Virus record (IMG/VR): IMGVR_UViG_3300046516_001459
Span: 1 to 42,388 of that record
Direction: 5' to 3' (one strand)
Source of the DNA: a virus
Length of the DNA stretch: 42,388 nt
The position numbers and the translations under genes were made by a program. Shown piece after piece: positions 15,217-24,089 of the stretch (the first letter of the stretch is position 1; the number at the start of each line of letters is the position of its first letter). Under the pieces are notes generated by a model that saw only the letters and a list, made by a program, of their open reading frames with translations, made no database searches and was not told the origin of the DNA.

Positions 15217-17238
15217 CTAGAGGTCCACGCGCACCCACCGCGCGAGGGTTCCGTCGTAGTAGATCATCACCGCACAGGCGGTCCCGAGCGTGTACGTGGC
15301 GGCGGCGCCGGGCGCGGAGAAACGATTCGCCGCCGTGGAACTGGCGTCTTCGGTGCGGAAGACCACCCCGTTGGGGCCTTGGTTATTGATAATCAGCACG
15401 CGGCCGGCAACGCCGCCCGAGAACCCAGTGAGAATGGCCGCCGCGACGCCCGACGACGAGGTGAGCCGGACCACGTTACCGGTGCCGGGATTGACGTTTG
15501 CGTTATTGGTGGCGGCATCGTAGACGAGCGCCGCACCATTCGCCTCCGTCTGGAACCCGATGATCGTCCCGACGAGATCGCACGCGCCGCCGTTTTCCGC
15601 GGGCGCCGACGAGTTCACGCGGATGACGCCGGACGTATCCGGAAAGATCGACCACTGCGCGATCGTGGACCTGTCCACGAGGCCGACGCAGCCTGGAGCG
15701 CCGGAGCCAGAACTGTTGCGTCCGATGTTCACCTGCGAGCCGGCGACCGCCGTCCCGCGCGCGTATCCCACTGCTATAAGGTAGCCGACCGACGTGATCA
15801 TGATCTGCTGCTTCAGCGCGCCGGCGACATTCTGTGTGTAGAACGAGAGCTGTGATTCGTTGTTGGTGCCAGACGCGCCGGCCTCGCCGAAGATTTTCGA
15901 GACAGCGGAATTCGAGTCGGACGAGAAGACGATCGAGGTGCCGAAGCCTGGCGTCTGTACGCCGGTGACGGTGTCGCTGATAAAAAGCCCGTCCACGCTG
16001 GTGCCGCTCGTGCGCGGAATCGTGATGGTGGTCGTCCCCTGCGACGAGATCGTGACCGCCCGGAGCAAGTCCGAGAAGACCGCCCCCGGGGTGGCGCTCG
16101 TGTTGTGGACGTAGATGCCGACGCCGCCGAGATACGTCGCGGCGGAATTTTCGCGAATTCCCGTGACGCCGCCGACCAGAGTCCCGTTGTTCGCATCTCT
16201 GAAGGCGAGCCCAATCTCGCGCGCGGTGCCGACCGGCGCGGCGCCCGTCCGCTCAAAAATCGCGATGAGGGTCTGATCGCCCACGCCGCTGTCCACGGTC
16301 GAGACGTGGAACGGCACCAGCGGCCCAGTCGTCCCGATGCCGACAAAGCCCGCGCTGGGGTTGAGCGCGAGGTTTAGGTACGACGTGCCCGCCTTCACCG
16401 CCTGTATCCAGCTATAGTCGCTGTCGTGCACGCCGAAGAGCAATTTGTTGCTGCCGACGTACGCGCCGGTGCCGGTCGAGAGGGAAAAGTGCGACGACAA
16501 ATCGGACGGCGTTTGTGACGCGCCGAGGACCTCGAGCTTTGCGAACGGCGGGCTGAACGCGCCGATGCCGACGTTGCCCCCGCTGATTCGGATCACTTCG
16601 GTTTGGACGCCGCCGAGCGATGTCGTGAAGAACCGCATCCGCCCAGGCATGACGGTGGACGAGACGGCGCCGTCGACCTCGACCCGAATATCCGCGGCGG
16701 TGAATCGCGCCGAGCCGTCGTAGCCGACCGCGACGATATCGAGGATCACGTCGCCCAAGGCGAGGGCGGTCGGGCTCGTGAGGGTGCCTCGACAGGATGT
16801 CGCGCCGAATTGCGTGTTCCCGGCGGGCGCAATCAACTGAAACCCGCACGCGTTATTACTCGTGAGCGCAAACTGCGTGGTGGCCGTGATGAGGGCCGCG
16901 TTCGGGACCACGCCGTCGGCTGACGAGTGCAGACGCGTGATCGGCGCGGTGATGCCGAGGCCGAGCCGGTGGTTCGTCGCGTCCCAAAAGAAATTCGCGT
17001 TGTCCTGCGCGTAGATCCCGCTCGCGCCGGCGAACACCACGCTCCCCTGCGTGAAGATCGTCCCCGTGCCCGTGCCGCCGTTGGCCGGCGGGAGAATGCC
17101 GGTGAACGTCCCAACCTGGAGCTGGGTCGCGTTCAGCGCGCGATAGATGGCGTCGAGCTCGCCATTGATGCCGGCGAGCTGTTCCGGTGTCAGCGGCCAC
17201 TCGAGCGCGTTCGAGCGGTAGTACGCGGAATCGCTCAC
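15217..17238 (-). CDS. Tail fibre / receptor-binding protein
   Basis: 673 residues, Gly-, Thr- and Ala-rich beta sequence. Three copies of the repeat typical of trimeric fibre shafts are seen: HRLGLGITAPITRLHSSA, GNVGIGAFSPPFAKLEVLGA and GFVGIGTTGPLVPFHVSTVD. The N-terminus (about 1-45) has a helical ALEWPLTPEQLAGINGELDAIY segment that probably attaches to the tail, followed by LPPANGGTGTGT, a common fibre linker. The C-terminal GRVLIINNQGPNGVVF and TYTLGTACAVMIYYDGT resemble fibre tip domains. I see no S74 chaperone catalytic Ser-Lys pattern. It follows the propeller tail proteins with an ATGA-type overlap. Confidence 0.82.
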   Translation of the reverse strand: MSDSAYYRSNALEWPLTPEQLAGINGELDAIYRALNATQLQVGTFTGILPPANGGTGTGTIFTQGSVVFAGASGIYAQDNANFFWDATNHRLGLGITAPITRLHSSADGVVPNAALITATTQFALTSNNACGFQLIAPAGNTQFGATSCRGTLTSPTALALGDVILDIVAVGYDGSARFTAADIRVEVDGAVSSTVMPGRMRFFTTSLGGVQTEVIRISGGNVGIGAFSPPFAKLEVLGASQTPSDLSSHFSLSTGTGAYVGSNKLLFGVHDSDYSWIQAVKAGTSYLNLALNPSAGFVGIGTTGPLVPFHVSTVDSGVGDQTLIAIFERTGAAPVGTAREIGLAFRDANNGTLVGGVTGIRENSAATYLGGVGIYVHNTSATPGAVFSDLLRAVTISSQGTTTITIPRTSGTSVDGLFISDTVTGVQTPGFGTSIVFSSDSNSAVSKIFGEAGASGTNNESQLSFYTQNVAGALKQQIMITSVGYLIAVGYARGTAVAGSQVNIGRNSSGSGAPGCVGLVDRSTIAQWSIFPDTSGVIRVNSSAPAENGGACDLVGTIIGFQTEANGAALVYDAATNNANVNPGTGNVVRLTSSSGVAAAILTGFSGGVAGRVLIINNQGPNGVVFRTEDASSTAANRFSAPGAAATYTLGTACAVMIYYDGTLARWVRVDL

Positions 17239-18845
17239 CGCCGACCTTTGGTCGCGTAGGGCAGGTCGAGGCCGTAGAGTTCCACGGGCTCGTTCGCGAC
17301 GTTGTGGCGAATCTCGAGCTTGCAGAACGCGCCGATGCCGAGCCGGTCGAGGACCTTGTGATCGGTCAGCATGCTCACGGTCTGCGCGTTGCCGGCGACC
17401 GCAGCGAGGGAGCCCGGATACGGCGTGACCGTGAAGGCGCCGCCCGCCTGAATTCTATTTTTGATCGTCGGCCGCATCCAGACGTGCATCCGGTCGGGCC
17501 GGGGCGGCGTGCCGCAGAAGGGCTTGCTGAAGATGTCGAAATCGATCGCGGTACTCGCGCCGTCCGCGTGCGCCGCGGGGTCCGATCGATAGACGTTGCC
17601 GTCGGCGCCGCAGACCATCAGCACGGCGTGACCGCCGCTGTCCCAGCCGACGAAGGCGCCGGCCGGCGTGAACGCGCCGGTCTTGTGCGGCCCCATCCAG
17701 TGTTTCATGTTCAGGTCGAACGCGATCCACCGATCGAGCACCGTCGATCCAGGTGCGGCGAGGAAGAGGACGTACGCCTGCGCGATCGGATCGTAGCCGC
17801 CGACCGCATTCGGGAACATCGCGCGGTTGAAGTACGTGTCGGAGGTGAACCACGCCTGCACGGTGTCGTCGCTGATCGACGCGACGCCCTGCGCGCTCCA
17901 GGTGAAGACGCCGGTCACATTGTTTTTCGGGCCACCTAGGAAATAGCCGGTGTCCTGAATCACTTGGCAGCTATCGGGCGCCCCGCTGCCGATGCCATCG
18001 ACGAGCAGGATCGGCTTGAAGTTCGCGGCCGCGTCGCCGGTCATCTTCCAAATGAGCCCGCGCTTCAGCACGGCCAACTCGTCGCGCCGTGGCAGGAAGC
18101 CGTAGATGCCCTGCACGTCCATGCGCGGGCCGAGCGGAAACGAGAGCGGCCACGCGCACGCATCATTCGGCGCCGTCCCGACGAGCGTGTCCGGGTCGCT
18201 CGCGCTGACACCCCACAGCCGGCCTTTCCAGACGCAGACGTTCGTCAACCGATTCGGCGCGGTCCCGAGGTCCGTCGAGAGCGGCGACGCGAACTGCGAA
18301 ATCGCCGCGTCCGGCGTCGACAGATCAATCGCGGCCGTGGTGTTGTTGTCGATGTCGAGTTCCTGAAAATAAATCGAGCCGTTCGTCAGCGTCCGATACA
18401 CGCGCCGCGCGTTGATGCCGGTCTGCGGCGAGAGCGGAATTGCCGAGAGGCCGAGCGACTGGTTCGAAAGCGACTGCGCCGCGGACTCAGGCCCGAGCGG
18501 TGACTGGCCGACGACGTTCCCGTTCGCGTCTTTCACGAGGAACTGCACGCGCGCTTTGTAGGCGCCCGTGAGCCCGGAGCCGGCACCGATGCCGACGATC
18601 GGGGCGATGGCGGGCGGCACGAGCGAGAGATAGTGCGGGACCGCGTCGGTGTCGACCCACACCGGCTGACTGACGTTATTCACCATGACGGTGAAGCGAT
18701 TCAGGCAGGCGAACCGCGGCCGCACGCCGGCGAGAAACTGCACGTCCGGCGCGTTGAGAAACGAAATCTGTCCGACGACGCCCGCCGGCGTGAGGACGAA
18801 CAGCCCGAAGTCCGTCGCCACGATCATCAGGTTGGTGGAAGCCAT
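17235..18845 (-). CDS. Beta-propeller tail protein (nozzle / gp10-like)
   Basis: 536 residues in repeated beta units, for example NRLTNVCVWKGRLWGVSASD, DVQGIYGFLPRRDELAVLKR and LDRWIAFDLNMKHWMGP. NARRVYRTLTNGSIYFQE is a segment often seen in podovirus tail propellers. Such proteins extend the tail below the connector and close the DNA channel (P22 gp10 or T7 gp12 roles). It is encoded between a second propeller protein and the fibre, with overlaps at both ends. A match to a particular family cannot be settled by eye. Confidence 0.68.
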   Translation of the reverse strand: MASTNLMIVATDFGLFVLTPAGVVGQISFLNAPDVQFLAGVRPRFACLNRFTVMVNNVSQPVWVDTDAVPHYLSLVPPAIAPIVGIGAGSGLTGAYKARVQFLVKDANGNVVGQSPLGPESAAQSLSNQSLGLSAIPLSPQTGINARRVYRTLTNGSIYFQELDIDNNTTAAIDLSTPDAAISQFASPLSTDLGTAPNRLTNVCVWKGRLWGVSASDPDTLVGTAPNDACAWPLSFPLGPRMDVQGIYGFLPRRDELAVLKRGLIWKMTGDAAANFKPILLVDGIGSGAPDSCQVIQDTGYFLGGPKNNVTGVFTWSAQGVASISDDTVQAWFTSDTYFNRAMFPNAVGGYDPIAQAYVLFLAAPGSTVLDRWIAFDLNMKHWMGPHKTGAFTPAGAFVGWDSGGHAVLMVCGADGNVYRSDPAAHADGASTAIDFDIFSKPFCGTPPRPDRMHVWMRPTIKNRIQAGGAFTVTPYPGSLAAVAGNAQTVSMLTDHKVLDRLGIGAFCKLEIRHNVANEPVELYGLDLPYATKGRR

Positions 18846-21049
18846 CAGGTCCCCAAAATCAGGCCGTGGACGATCAGCGCGTCGCTATCGATGACGGACC
18901 ACACGCCCTGCGCGGTGCGTTGGAAAATGCGCTTCTGCACGGTGACGAACTGGAAATTCGCCGCCATCCACGAGCCGAGGAAGACACCGACGCCGCCGTT
19001 GGCGAGGTAGTCGAGCTCGTTCGTGAAGGTGACCCCGTCGCCGGCGAGATAGAACCGGCCCGTATGGTCGGCGCCGGACTGGAGGTCGTAGTACGCCACG
19101 AAAAGGCCCACACCTGGGAGCCCGCGCACGAGCCCGAACTGCGACACGTCGCCGGCCGCGCTGTCGGGTCCCGTCAGCGCCGTGCTCCACACCCCGCCGG
19201 GCGTGCGCGCCTCGAGGATGGCGGCCGCGCCGCCCTGCGTGTTCGCCGCGACGTAGAGCACGCCGTTGTACGTGCCCAGGTCGCCGTACTGGAAGCGATT
19301 CGATCCGACACTAATCACGCTCGAGCGCTCCGTCGTCCAGGTCGTCTCCGCGAGCGGTCGCAGGCTGTAGATGTGCGACACCTTCGTGATGTCGAGCGGC
19401 TTGTTGCGCGAGCTGACCCACAGCCGCCCCATGTAGAAGGCGCCGGCCACGAGGTCATCGCTCGTGAGCGTGAGCGCCGCGCCGATCGCGGTGGTCGCGC
19501 CGGTGACGACGTTGACCGCGTAGGCGCGTTGTGTGGTGCCGTCATCGCCGACCGCGTAGATCGTCTGCCCGTTCGCGCACAGGAGCGCCGCGCGTCGCAG
19601 CTGTACCGTGGAGGGCGACGGCAGCCGCGTGATGACGTACTCGCGCGCACCGTCCCACCCGAGAATCAGGCCGGGCGTCGCGCCGAGATAGATCGTCACG
19701 CCGCCGGCGGTGCGCAGCGATCGAGGCGTCGCATCGAGCGGCCGCGACAGCGTGGAGTCGGGATTCCAGCTCACGCCGAAGTCCGCGGATTTGATCCACT
19801 GCTTCCCGGGATTCGTGACGGCGGCCGCGCCGCGCAGGATCGAGAACGACAGGTTGTTGTCCCACGCCACGATCATCGCGGTGGCGCCTTCGACCGCGCC
19901 GCCGGCGCAGAGCCACGTCTTCGACACGCCGGTATCGCCCTGCGTCCAGCTCGAGCCGTTCGACGAGAACATGTACGGGTTGGTCGCGCCGCCCCCGCCG
20001 AGTTCTTGCATGATGACGAGCAGACCGGCCACGGCGACGATGCCGGAGTTCCCCACCTGATTCGCGAGCGTTTGGTCGGTCCACGTCACGCCGTCGGTGG
20101 ATGTCGTCGCGAACCACGTCGTGCCGTTGAACGACGGAAACGCGAACAGCCGAATCTCGGAGGACCAGACGATGGTCGAGTTCCCGCTCGAGGGGCCGCC
20201 GGAGTGAACGTTGGTTCCGGTGGTCCGGGACGTCCAGGTCACCCCGTCCGGCGAGGTCTGAATGCAGGTGGTCGCATCGAGCGATACCGCGGCGAAGAGG
20301 CTGAGTTCCGGGGACCACGCGACGCCGAGCCACTGCTTCGCGGCCGCCGCCGTCTGTGCGCTCCAGCTAATCCCGTCCGGTGACGTCATCACCCGGTGCA
20401 CGCCGCTATTGGCGACGGCGCACCAGAGGTTCAGCGCATCGGACCAGCAGACGCCCTGCCAGCCGTTAGCTTCGGCGGCGGTCTGCGCGAACCACACCAC
20501 GCCGTCGTAGGAGAGCATCACCCGGTGCGTGCCGCCGCCGGCGACGGCGACGAAGGTCTGCCCGTTCCACGCCACATCGCGCCAGCCGTTCGCTTCTGCC
20601 GCGACACGCGTCGTCCACGTCAGGCCACCGTCGTCAGACGTGAGCACGAGCCCGCCATCCCCGACCGCGACCCACCGTCGCAGGCCCGGCGCGTAGACGA
20701 ACGCGCGGACGTCATTCGCACCGGTGCTGGGCGTCGGCTTCGACGCGAAGGCGAACGAACCGCTGATGGTGTAGCCGGGCGAGGCGGTGCGCGCCACGTA
20801 GAGCGGCGAGCCGCCGGCCGCGCCGGGCGCGGGGAGGGGGAGCCCGATGCCGCCGTTGGCGGAGGCGCCCATCGATGAGAGGGAATGCGTGGGGAGCCCG
20901 GAGCGGTCGCGCAAGCCGGCGACGCCTTGCTCGCGATAGAACTGCGCGTTCTGCCCGGAGGTCAGCTCCGAGTCGTCCATCTCGAGGGGCGTCTTGACGA
21001 CGTTGACGCCCTTCGCGCCGAGCAGGTCGACAGTGTGGCGGCCGCCCAT
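18845..21049 (-). CDS. Tail protein with BNR/Asp-box-like propeller repeats
   Basis: 734 residues. The N-terminus (GVNVVKTPLEMDDSELTSGQ, then NAQFYREQG and LRDRSGL) is the tail-attachment motif that opens many podovirus propeller proteins. Next come about six Asp-box-like units of around 45 residues: TSDDGGLTWTT, LSYDGVVWFAQ, TSPDGISWSAQ, TSPDGVTWTSR, TSTDGVTWTDQ and SSNGSSWTQGD, with linking AEANGWRDVAWN and AEANGWQGVCWS. This indicates a sialidase-like or WD-like propeller. No sialidase Arg triad is evident, so a structural or glycan-binding role is likelier than catalysis. Its stop overlaps the next start as TGATG. Confidence 0.75.
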   Translation of the reverse strand: MGGRHTVDLLGAKGVNVVKTPLEMDDSELTSGQNAQFYREQGVAGLRDRSGLPTHSLSSMGASANGGIGLPLPAPGAAGGSPLYVARTASPGYTISGSFAFASKPTPSTGANDVRAFVYAPGLRRWVAVGDGGLVLTSDDGGLTWTTRVAAEANGWRDVAWNGQTFVAVAGGGTHRVMLSYDGVVWFAQTAAEANGWQGVCWSDALNLWCAVANSGVHRVMTSPDGISWSAQTAAAAKQWLGVAWSPELSLFAAVSLDATTCIQTSPDGVTWTSRTTGTNVHSGGPSSGNSTIVWSSEIRLFAFPSFNGTTWFATTSTDGVTWTDQTLANQVGNSGIVAVAGLLVIMQELGGGGATNPYMFSSNGSSWTQGDTGVSKTWLCAGGAVEGATAMIVAWDNNLSFSILRGAAAVTNPGKQWIKSADFGVSWNPDSTLSRPLDATPRSLRTAGGVTIYLGATPGLILGWDGAREYVITRLPSPSTVQLRRAALLCANGQTIYAVGDDGTTQRAYAVNVVTGATTAIGAALTLTSDDLVAGAFYMGRLWVSSRNKPLDITKVSHIYSLRPLAETTWTTERSSVISVGSNRFQYGDLGTYNGVLYVAANTQGGAAAILEARTPGGVWSTALTGPDSAAGDVSQFGLVRGLPGVGLFVAYYDLQSGADHTGRFYLAGDGVTFTNELDYLANGGVGVFLGSWMAANFQFVTVQKRIFQRTAQGVWSVIDSDALIVHGLILGT

Positions 21050-21052
21050 GCG

Positions 21053-21784
21053 CTACTCGATGAAATTCTCGTGGACGCCCTCGGCGACGTCGGGTTGGTC
21101 CTCCTGCCGCGGGTCGAGACTCACGCACATGCTGTCGCGTTCGGCTTTGTACATCGCGAGCCAGCCGGCGTCCGGCGTACCGGGATTCTGGCCGGCGCCG
21201 TCTTCGTCGGTTTCCTTCGGCTTCGCGTAGGCGACGATGAAGTTCTCGAGCGCTTGGTCTGACTCGCCCGGAATCGGGTTCGCGTCGCCGATGAGGAGCG
21301 TGCCGATGCCGGGCGTGAACACGAGGCGAATTGGCACCTGCGCGGTGAATTTCGGGGCGACGTAGATGGTCGGCAGCGCGTCGTTCCCGCGGCCGGCGAT
21401 GGCGTAGTACGCCGGCCCGCACGAGCCCGGGTCGACCGCGTCCGCGGTCCGCGCGCGCACCATGTCGGGGTGCATGTACTTCCGCGGAAAATAATTCAGC
21501 GCGGGATAGTTCGCCTGGGTGACCGGCTCGATGCCCTGAATTTTGTAAATCTTCGGCGTGGGCGAGGTGGCGATCGTCAAGGTGGTCGCGTTCACGTCCT
21601 GGGTGACCGTGCCGTCTTCGATGATCTGGAAGAAGTAGTCCTGGAGGAGATTTTGGACGTGCCGCCAGCAATCCTTCGCGCCCGCGTTGAGGTGCACGAG
21701 GAGTTCCGCGTCCGACCAGAACGTCTTGTTCGGATCGTTCAGGTGGACGCGGGCGTTATCGATGATGCTCTGACACGTCGACAC
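21053..21784 (-). CDS. Head-to-tail connector / adaptor (gp4-like)
   Basis: 243 residues. The opening IIDNARVHLNDPNKTFWSDA, then ELLVHLNAGAKDCWRHV, is the typical start of phage adaptor proteins that dock under the portal ring (P22 gp4 and gp6-like connectors). A middle beta region (TLTIATSPTPKIYKIQGIEP) and a late ALENFIVAYAKPKETDED helix follow the family layout. It stands between small head proteins and the propeller tail proteins, the expected place. No lysozyme-type active site is evident, so the peptidoglycan activity of P22 gp4 is not predicted. Confidence 0.72.
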   Translation of the reverse strand: MSTCQSIIDNARVHLNDPNKTFWSDAELLVHLNAGAKDCWRHVQNLLQDYFFQIIEDGTVTQDVNATTLTIATSPTPKIYKIQGIEPVTQANYPALNYFPRKYMHPDMVRARTADAVDPGSCGPAYYAIAGRGNDALPTIYVAPKFTAQVPIRLVFTPGIGTLLIGDANPIPGESDQALENFIVAYAKPKETDEDGAGQNPGTPDAGWLAMYKAERDSMCVSLDPRQEDQPDVAEGVHENFIE

Positions 21785-21786
21785 GG

Positions 21787-22185
21787 TTAGATGTCCGTGA
21801 TCGCGCGCGTGCTCGTCGGCTTCAGGTAGGCGTAGACCTTCCAGTTGAAGGCCAGCCCCGCCGCGGAGAGGATCATCTGGAGATCCTTCCCCTCGGTGAG
21901 CCCGATGCCGTCATCGCCGAAGTCGAGGATCGTCGGCGTCGTCGCAATCGCGGGCGACGTCGCCGGATAGATCACTTTCGGCGTGCCGTTGCTGTCCTGA
22001 AATTTCACCGTCGCCGCGGTCGACACGGTCAGATCGATGACGATTTTCTGGACGAAGATCGTGTACTTCGCCTTGCCCGGAATCACCGGGGCCGGCGTCG
22101 ACACCGTATCCGCCGCCGCGACGACGCCTTCGATGGAGACGTCGGTGAAAAGTTGCCGAAGCCGATCGCGAATGGTCGCGAGCAC
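21787..22185 (-). CDS. Small virion protein, possible head completion
   Basis: 132 residues. A short amphipathic start (MLATIRDRLRQLFTDVSIEG) leads into a beta-rich body (AKYTIFVQKIVIDLTVSTAA, ILDFGDDGIGLTEGKDL, NWKVYAYLKP). It reads like a jelly-roll or other small beta fold of a virion decoration or tail-completion protein. It is encoded just before the connector, with two bases between genes. No family is recognised. Confidence 0.6.
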   Translation of the reverse strand: MLATIRDRLRQLFTDVSIEGVVAAADTVSTPAPVIPGKAKYTIFVQKIVIDLTVSTAATVKFQDSNGTPKVIYPATSPAIATTPTILDFGDDGIGLTEGKDLQMILSAAGLAFNWKVYAYLKPTSTRAITDI

Positions 22186-22187
22186 GC

Positions 22188-22832
22188 TTACACCGCCGCC
22201 GTGAAGGGCGTCGCCGCCGTGCCGCTCGAGGCGTAGTCGGCTTCAAGCGACCAGACGTTGGCCGCCAGGTCGATCAGTTCGATGAAGTCACCGATCGTGC
22301 CCAGCCCCGTGGTGCCGCGGTTGAACGTGATCGTGTCGGACTCGGTGGAGACGGTGCCCGTGTTCGCCGTGCCGAAGGTCGAGGCCGTGGCGCCGGAGAA
22401 CGTGTAGGCTTCCCCGCGCATGAAGTCGTTGGCATTCGCGACCTTCACCACCAGGGAGCCGCTCGTCAGCGTGGTGCCGACGAAGATGTAGTACCGCGCA
22501 CCTGAGCCGGTCGCCGCGGGCAGCGTGATTGTCGAACCGGAGGCGATGTTGACGACGAGGGTTTTCCCGGCATGGGTTCCCGGCACGAGCGTGAGCGACG
22601 CGGCCGTGAGCGAGATGGGCGCGCCGGCGCCGAGGTCGTCCGTCACGATGTTGTGGACGATCCCGTCGGCACCGAGATACTTGAAGCGGTTGTCGGCGGA
22701 ATCCACGACGCAATCGACTTCGGAGCCGGTCGCGTTTCGGAGCGACGCCACGGCGTTGAACCACAACGCGCGGATCGCCATGCTCGAGACGACGCCCGAA
22801 ACGACACAGAACAGAATCGCGATAACCTGCAT
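22188..22832 (-). CDS. Beta-rich virion protein with hydrophobic leader
   Basis: 214 residues from ATG at 22832, which has a GGGAGAG box at the right distance; a GTG at 22838 lies too close to it. Residues 1-17 (MQVIAILFCVVSGVVSS) are hydrophobic and are followed by a second Met18 and AIRALWFNAVASLRNA, which looks like a normal virion protein start. The body is Gly/Thr/Ala beta sequence (TLVVNIASGSTITLPAATGS, YYIFVGTTLTSGSLVVKV), as in head decoration or fibre-like proteins. No binding site precedes the internal ATG. The leader shares its length and AGC-ATG junction with the capsid and the 177-residue protein. Confidence 0.65.
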   Translation of the reverse strand: MQVIAILFCVVSGVVSSMAIRALWFNAVASLRNATGSEVDCVVDSADNRFKYLGADGIVHNIVTDDLGAGAPISLTAASLTLVPGTHAGKTLVVNIASGSTITLPAATGSGARYYIFVGTTLTSGSLVVKVANANDFMRGEAYTFSGATASTFGTANTGTVSTESDTITFNRGTTGLGTIGDFIELIDLAANVWSLEADYASSGTAATPFTAAV

Positions 22833-22928
22833 GAGCACTCTCCCGCCCGCCCTGCCGCCCGGGTGACTGGCCCCGAACGACTGTGCGAGCGACTGAGTCT
22901 GCGCGCGCGCCAGTCCGCGCGGATACCC

Positions 22929-23462
22929 TTAGATCGCGGCGGCGATGATCGCGAAGCCCGTCGGCGCGTCCGCGACCGCGGATTTCGTGTTGCCGTTGTT
23001 GGTGGTGTGCGAGCCGAGCGTCAGACCCGTGCCGAACGGCAGGCCGTCACCGAACAGCGCGCAGTACTCGCGATTGCCGAGCGACTGCGACGAGACGCCC
23101 TGGCCCTTCAACTTGAAGGCGATGTCCGGCGCCGCGGCCGCGGTCGTCGCGTTATCCGAGCCCTTCAGCCACGCGTCCACCGTCGACGCCGAGGGCTTTT
23201 TGAAGTACAGCCCGAGCAACGCGCACGCGACGTTGGCGATGACGAAATCGGCCGTGTCGAGGCCCGAGAACGCGACGAACTGGAGGTCCGGGTTGCCGAG
23301 GGTGTCGATGTGCGCGAAGAGCGCGCGCAGCGCTTCCTGCGCGCCCGCCGAGCGGCCTTCCCCGCGCGCCTTGCGACGCGCGGTATTGGCGTCGGTCAAC
23401 GTCAGTACCATGCTGGTGAGGACGACGAGCGCGGCGATCAGTGCGTGAACGACGAAGTGCAT
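22929..23462 (-). CDS. Virion protein with hydrophobic leader
   Basis: 177 residues. An AAGGAG box (23468-23473) marks the ATG. Residues 1-17 (MHFVVHALIAALVVLTS) form a hydrophobic leader ahead of Met18-VLTLTDANTARRKARGEG, a sequence that looks like a natural protein start. Downstream are ALRALFAHIDTLGNPDLQFV, DTADFVIANVACALLGLYF and a Gly/Asn-rich C-terminus ending in hydrophobic FAIIAAAI. It is placed between head and connector genes and is probably structural. No family recognised. The 90 bases after its stop (22839-22928) hold only GC-rich sequence with no convincing signal. Confidence 0.62.
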   Translation of the reverse strand: MHFVVHALIAALVVLTSMVLTLTDANTARRKARGEGRSAGAQEALRALFAHIDTLGNPDLQFVAFSGLDTADFVIANVACALLGLYFKKPSASTVDAWLKGSDNATTAAAAPDIAFKLKGQGVSSQSLGNREYCALFGDGLPFGTGLTLGSHTTNNGNTKSAVADAPTGFAIIAAAI

Positions 23463-23474
23463 GATGGACTCCTT

Positions 23475-23504
23475 ACGCGGGGGGGCTTACTGCCGGGCCC
23501 GCGT
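23475..23504 (-). other. GC-rich hairpin in a late intergenic gap
   Basis: ACGCGGG (23475-23481) pairs with CCCGCGT (23498-23504), with further G-C pairing possible inside the loop. It lies between the stop of the 190-residue gene and the ribosome binding site of the 177-residue gene. There is no T-run after it on the minus strand, so it is not a normal intrinsic terminator; it could be an RNA stability or translation element. Confidence 0.35.
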
Positions 23505-23516
23505 TTCTAGCAGGGG

Positions 23517-24089
23517 TTACTCACGACCGACGAACATGCCACCGGGCCCTGCGCCGAGCGGTCGGTACGAAGACGATCGCGTCGTCCTCGGTTTGCGACG
23601 TCCTGGGAGTTTCCGGAAGCCGGCCCCTTCGGGCCGCACCCCCGCACCGACGCGCTGGCCGGTGATTAGTTTCATCGCCTTGTACGACTCGCTGCCCATC
23701 GCATCAAGGGTGTTCGCGAGCGTGCGCTTGTCGCTCAACTCCTGCCGCTCTTCGAGCGCGTCGAGTGCCGCGCCGGCATCGTCGAACCGCTGCGTGTCGT
23801 AGCTGGGGAGCTCGAGCAGCACGCGATTCCAGTCGAGGCCGACCGCCGCTGGCAGAATCGATTTCCACGGCCAGAGGTGATGGCGCACGTAGATCCCGCT
23901 ATCGGGCTTGTTCGCGAGCGCGTGCAGCAGGCCGTAGCCGTTCCGTCCGCGGCGCCCGATGCGGTAGAGCCCTTCGTGCGTCGACGGGAAGATCACGAGG
24001 AGCGCGTCGTAGGCGTACAGCCGCGTCAGAAACCACGTCGGTGGCTGCGCGAGCTTGAACGGATTCGACGTCTCGACGTAATTCCTCAT
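23517..24089 (-). CDS. Unknown head-region protein
   Basis: 190 residues from the ATG at 24089, which overlaps the previous stop (ATGA); a longer open frame exists upstream but has no support. Features: RNYVETSNPFKLAQPPTWFL at the start, YDALLVIFPSTHEGLYRIGR and YVRHHLWPWKSILPAAVGLD in the middle, an acidic helix (ALDALEERQELSDKR), and a Gly/Arg/Pro-rich tail. It follows the capsid and one other gene, so it is probably a virion or assembly protein. No motif is recognised. Confidence 0.62.
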   Translation of the reverse strand: MRNYVETSNPFKLAQPPTWFLTRLYAYDALLVIFPSTHEGLYRIGRRGRNGYGLLHALANKPDSGIYVRHHLWPWKSILPAAVGLDWNRVLLELPSYDTQRFDDAGAALDALEERQELSDKRTLANTLDAMGSESYKAMKLITGQRVGAGVRPEGAGFRKLPGRRKPRTTRSSSYRPLGAGPGGMFVGRE

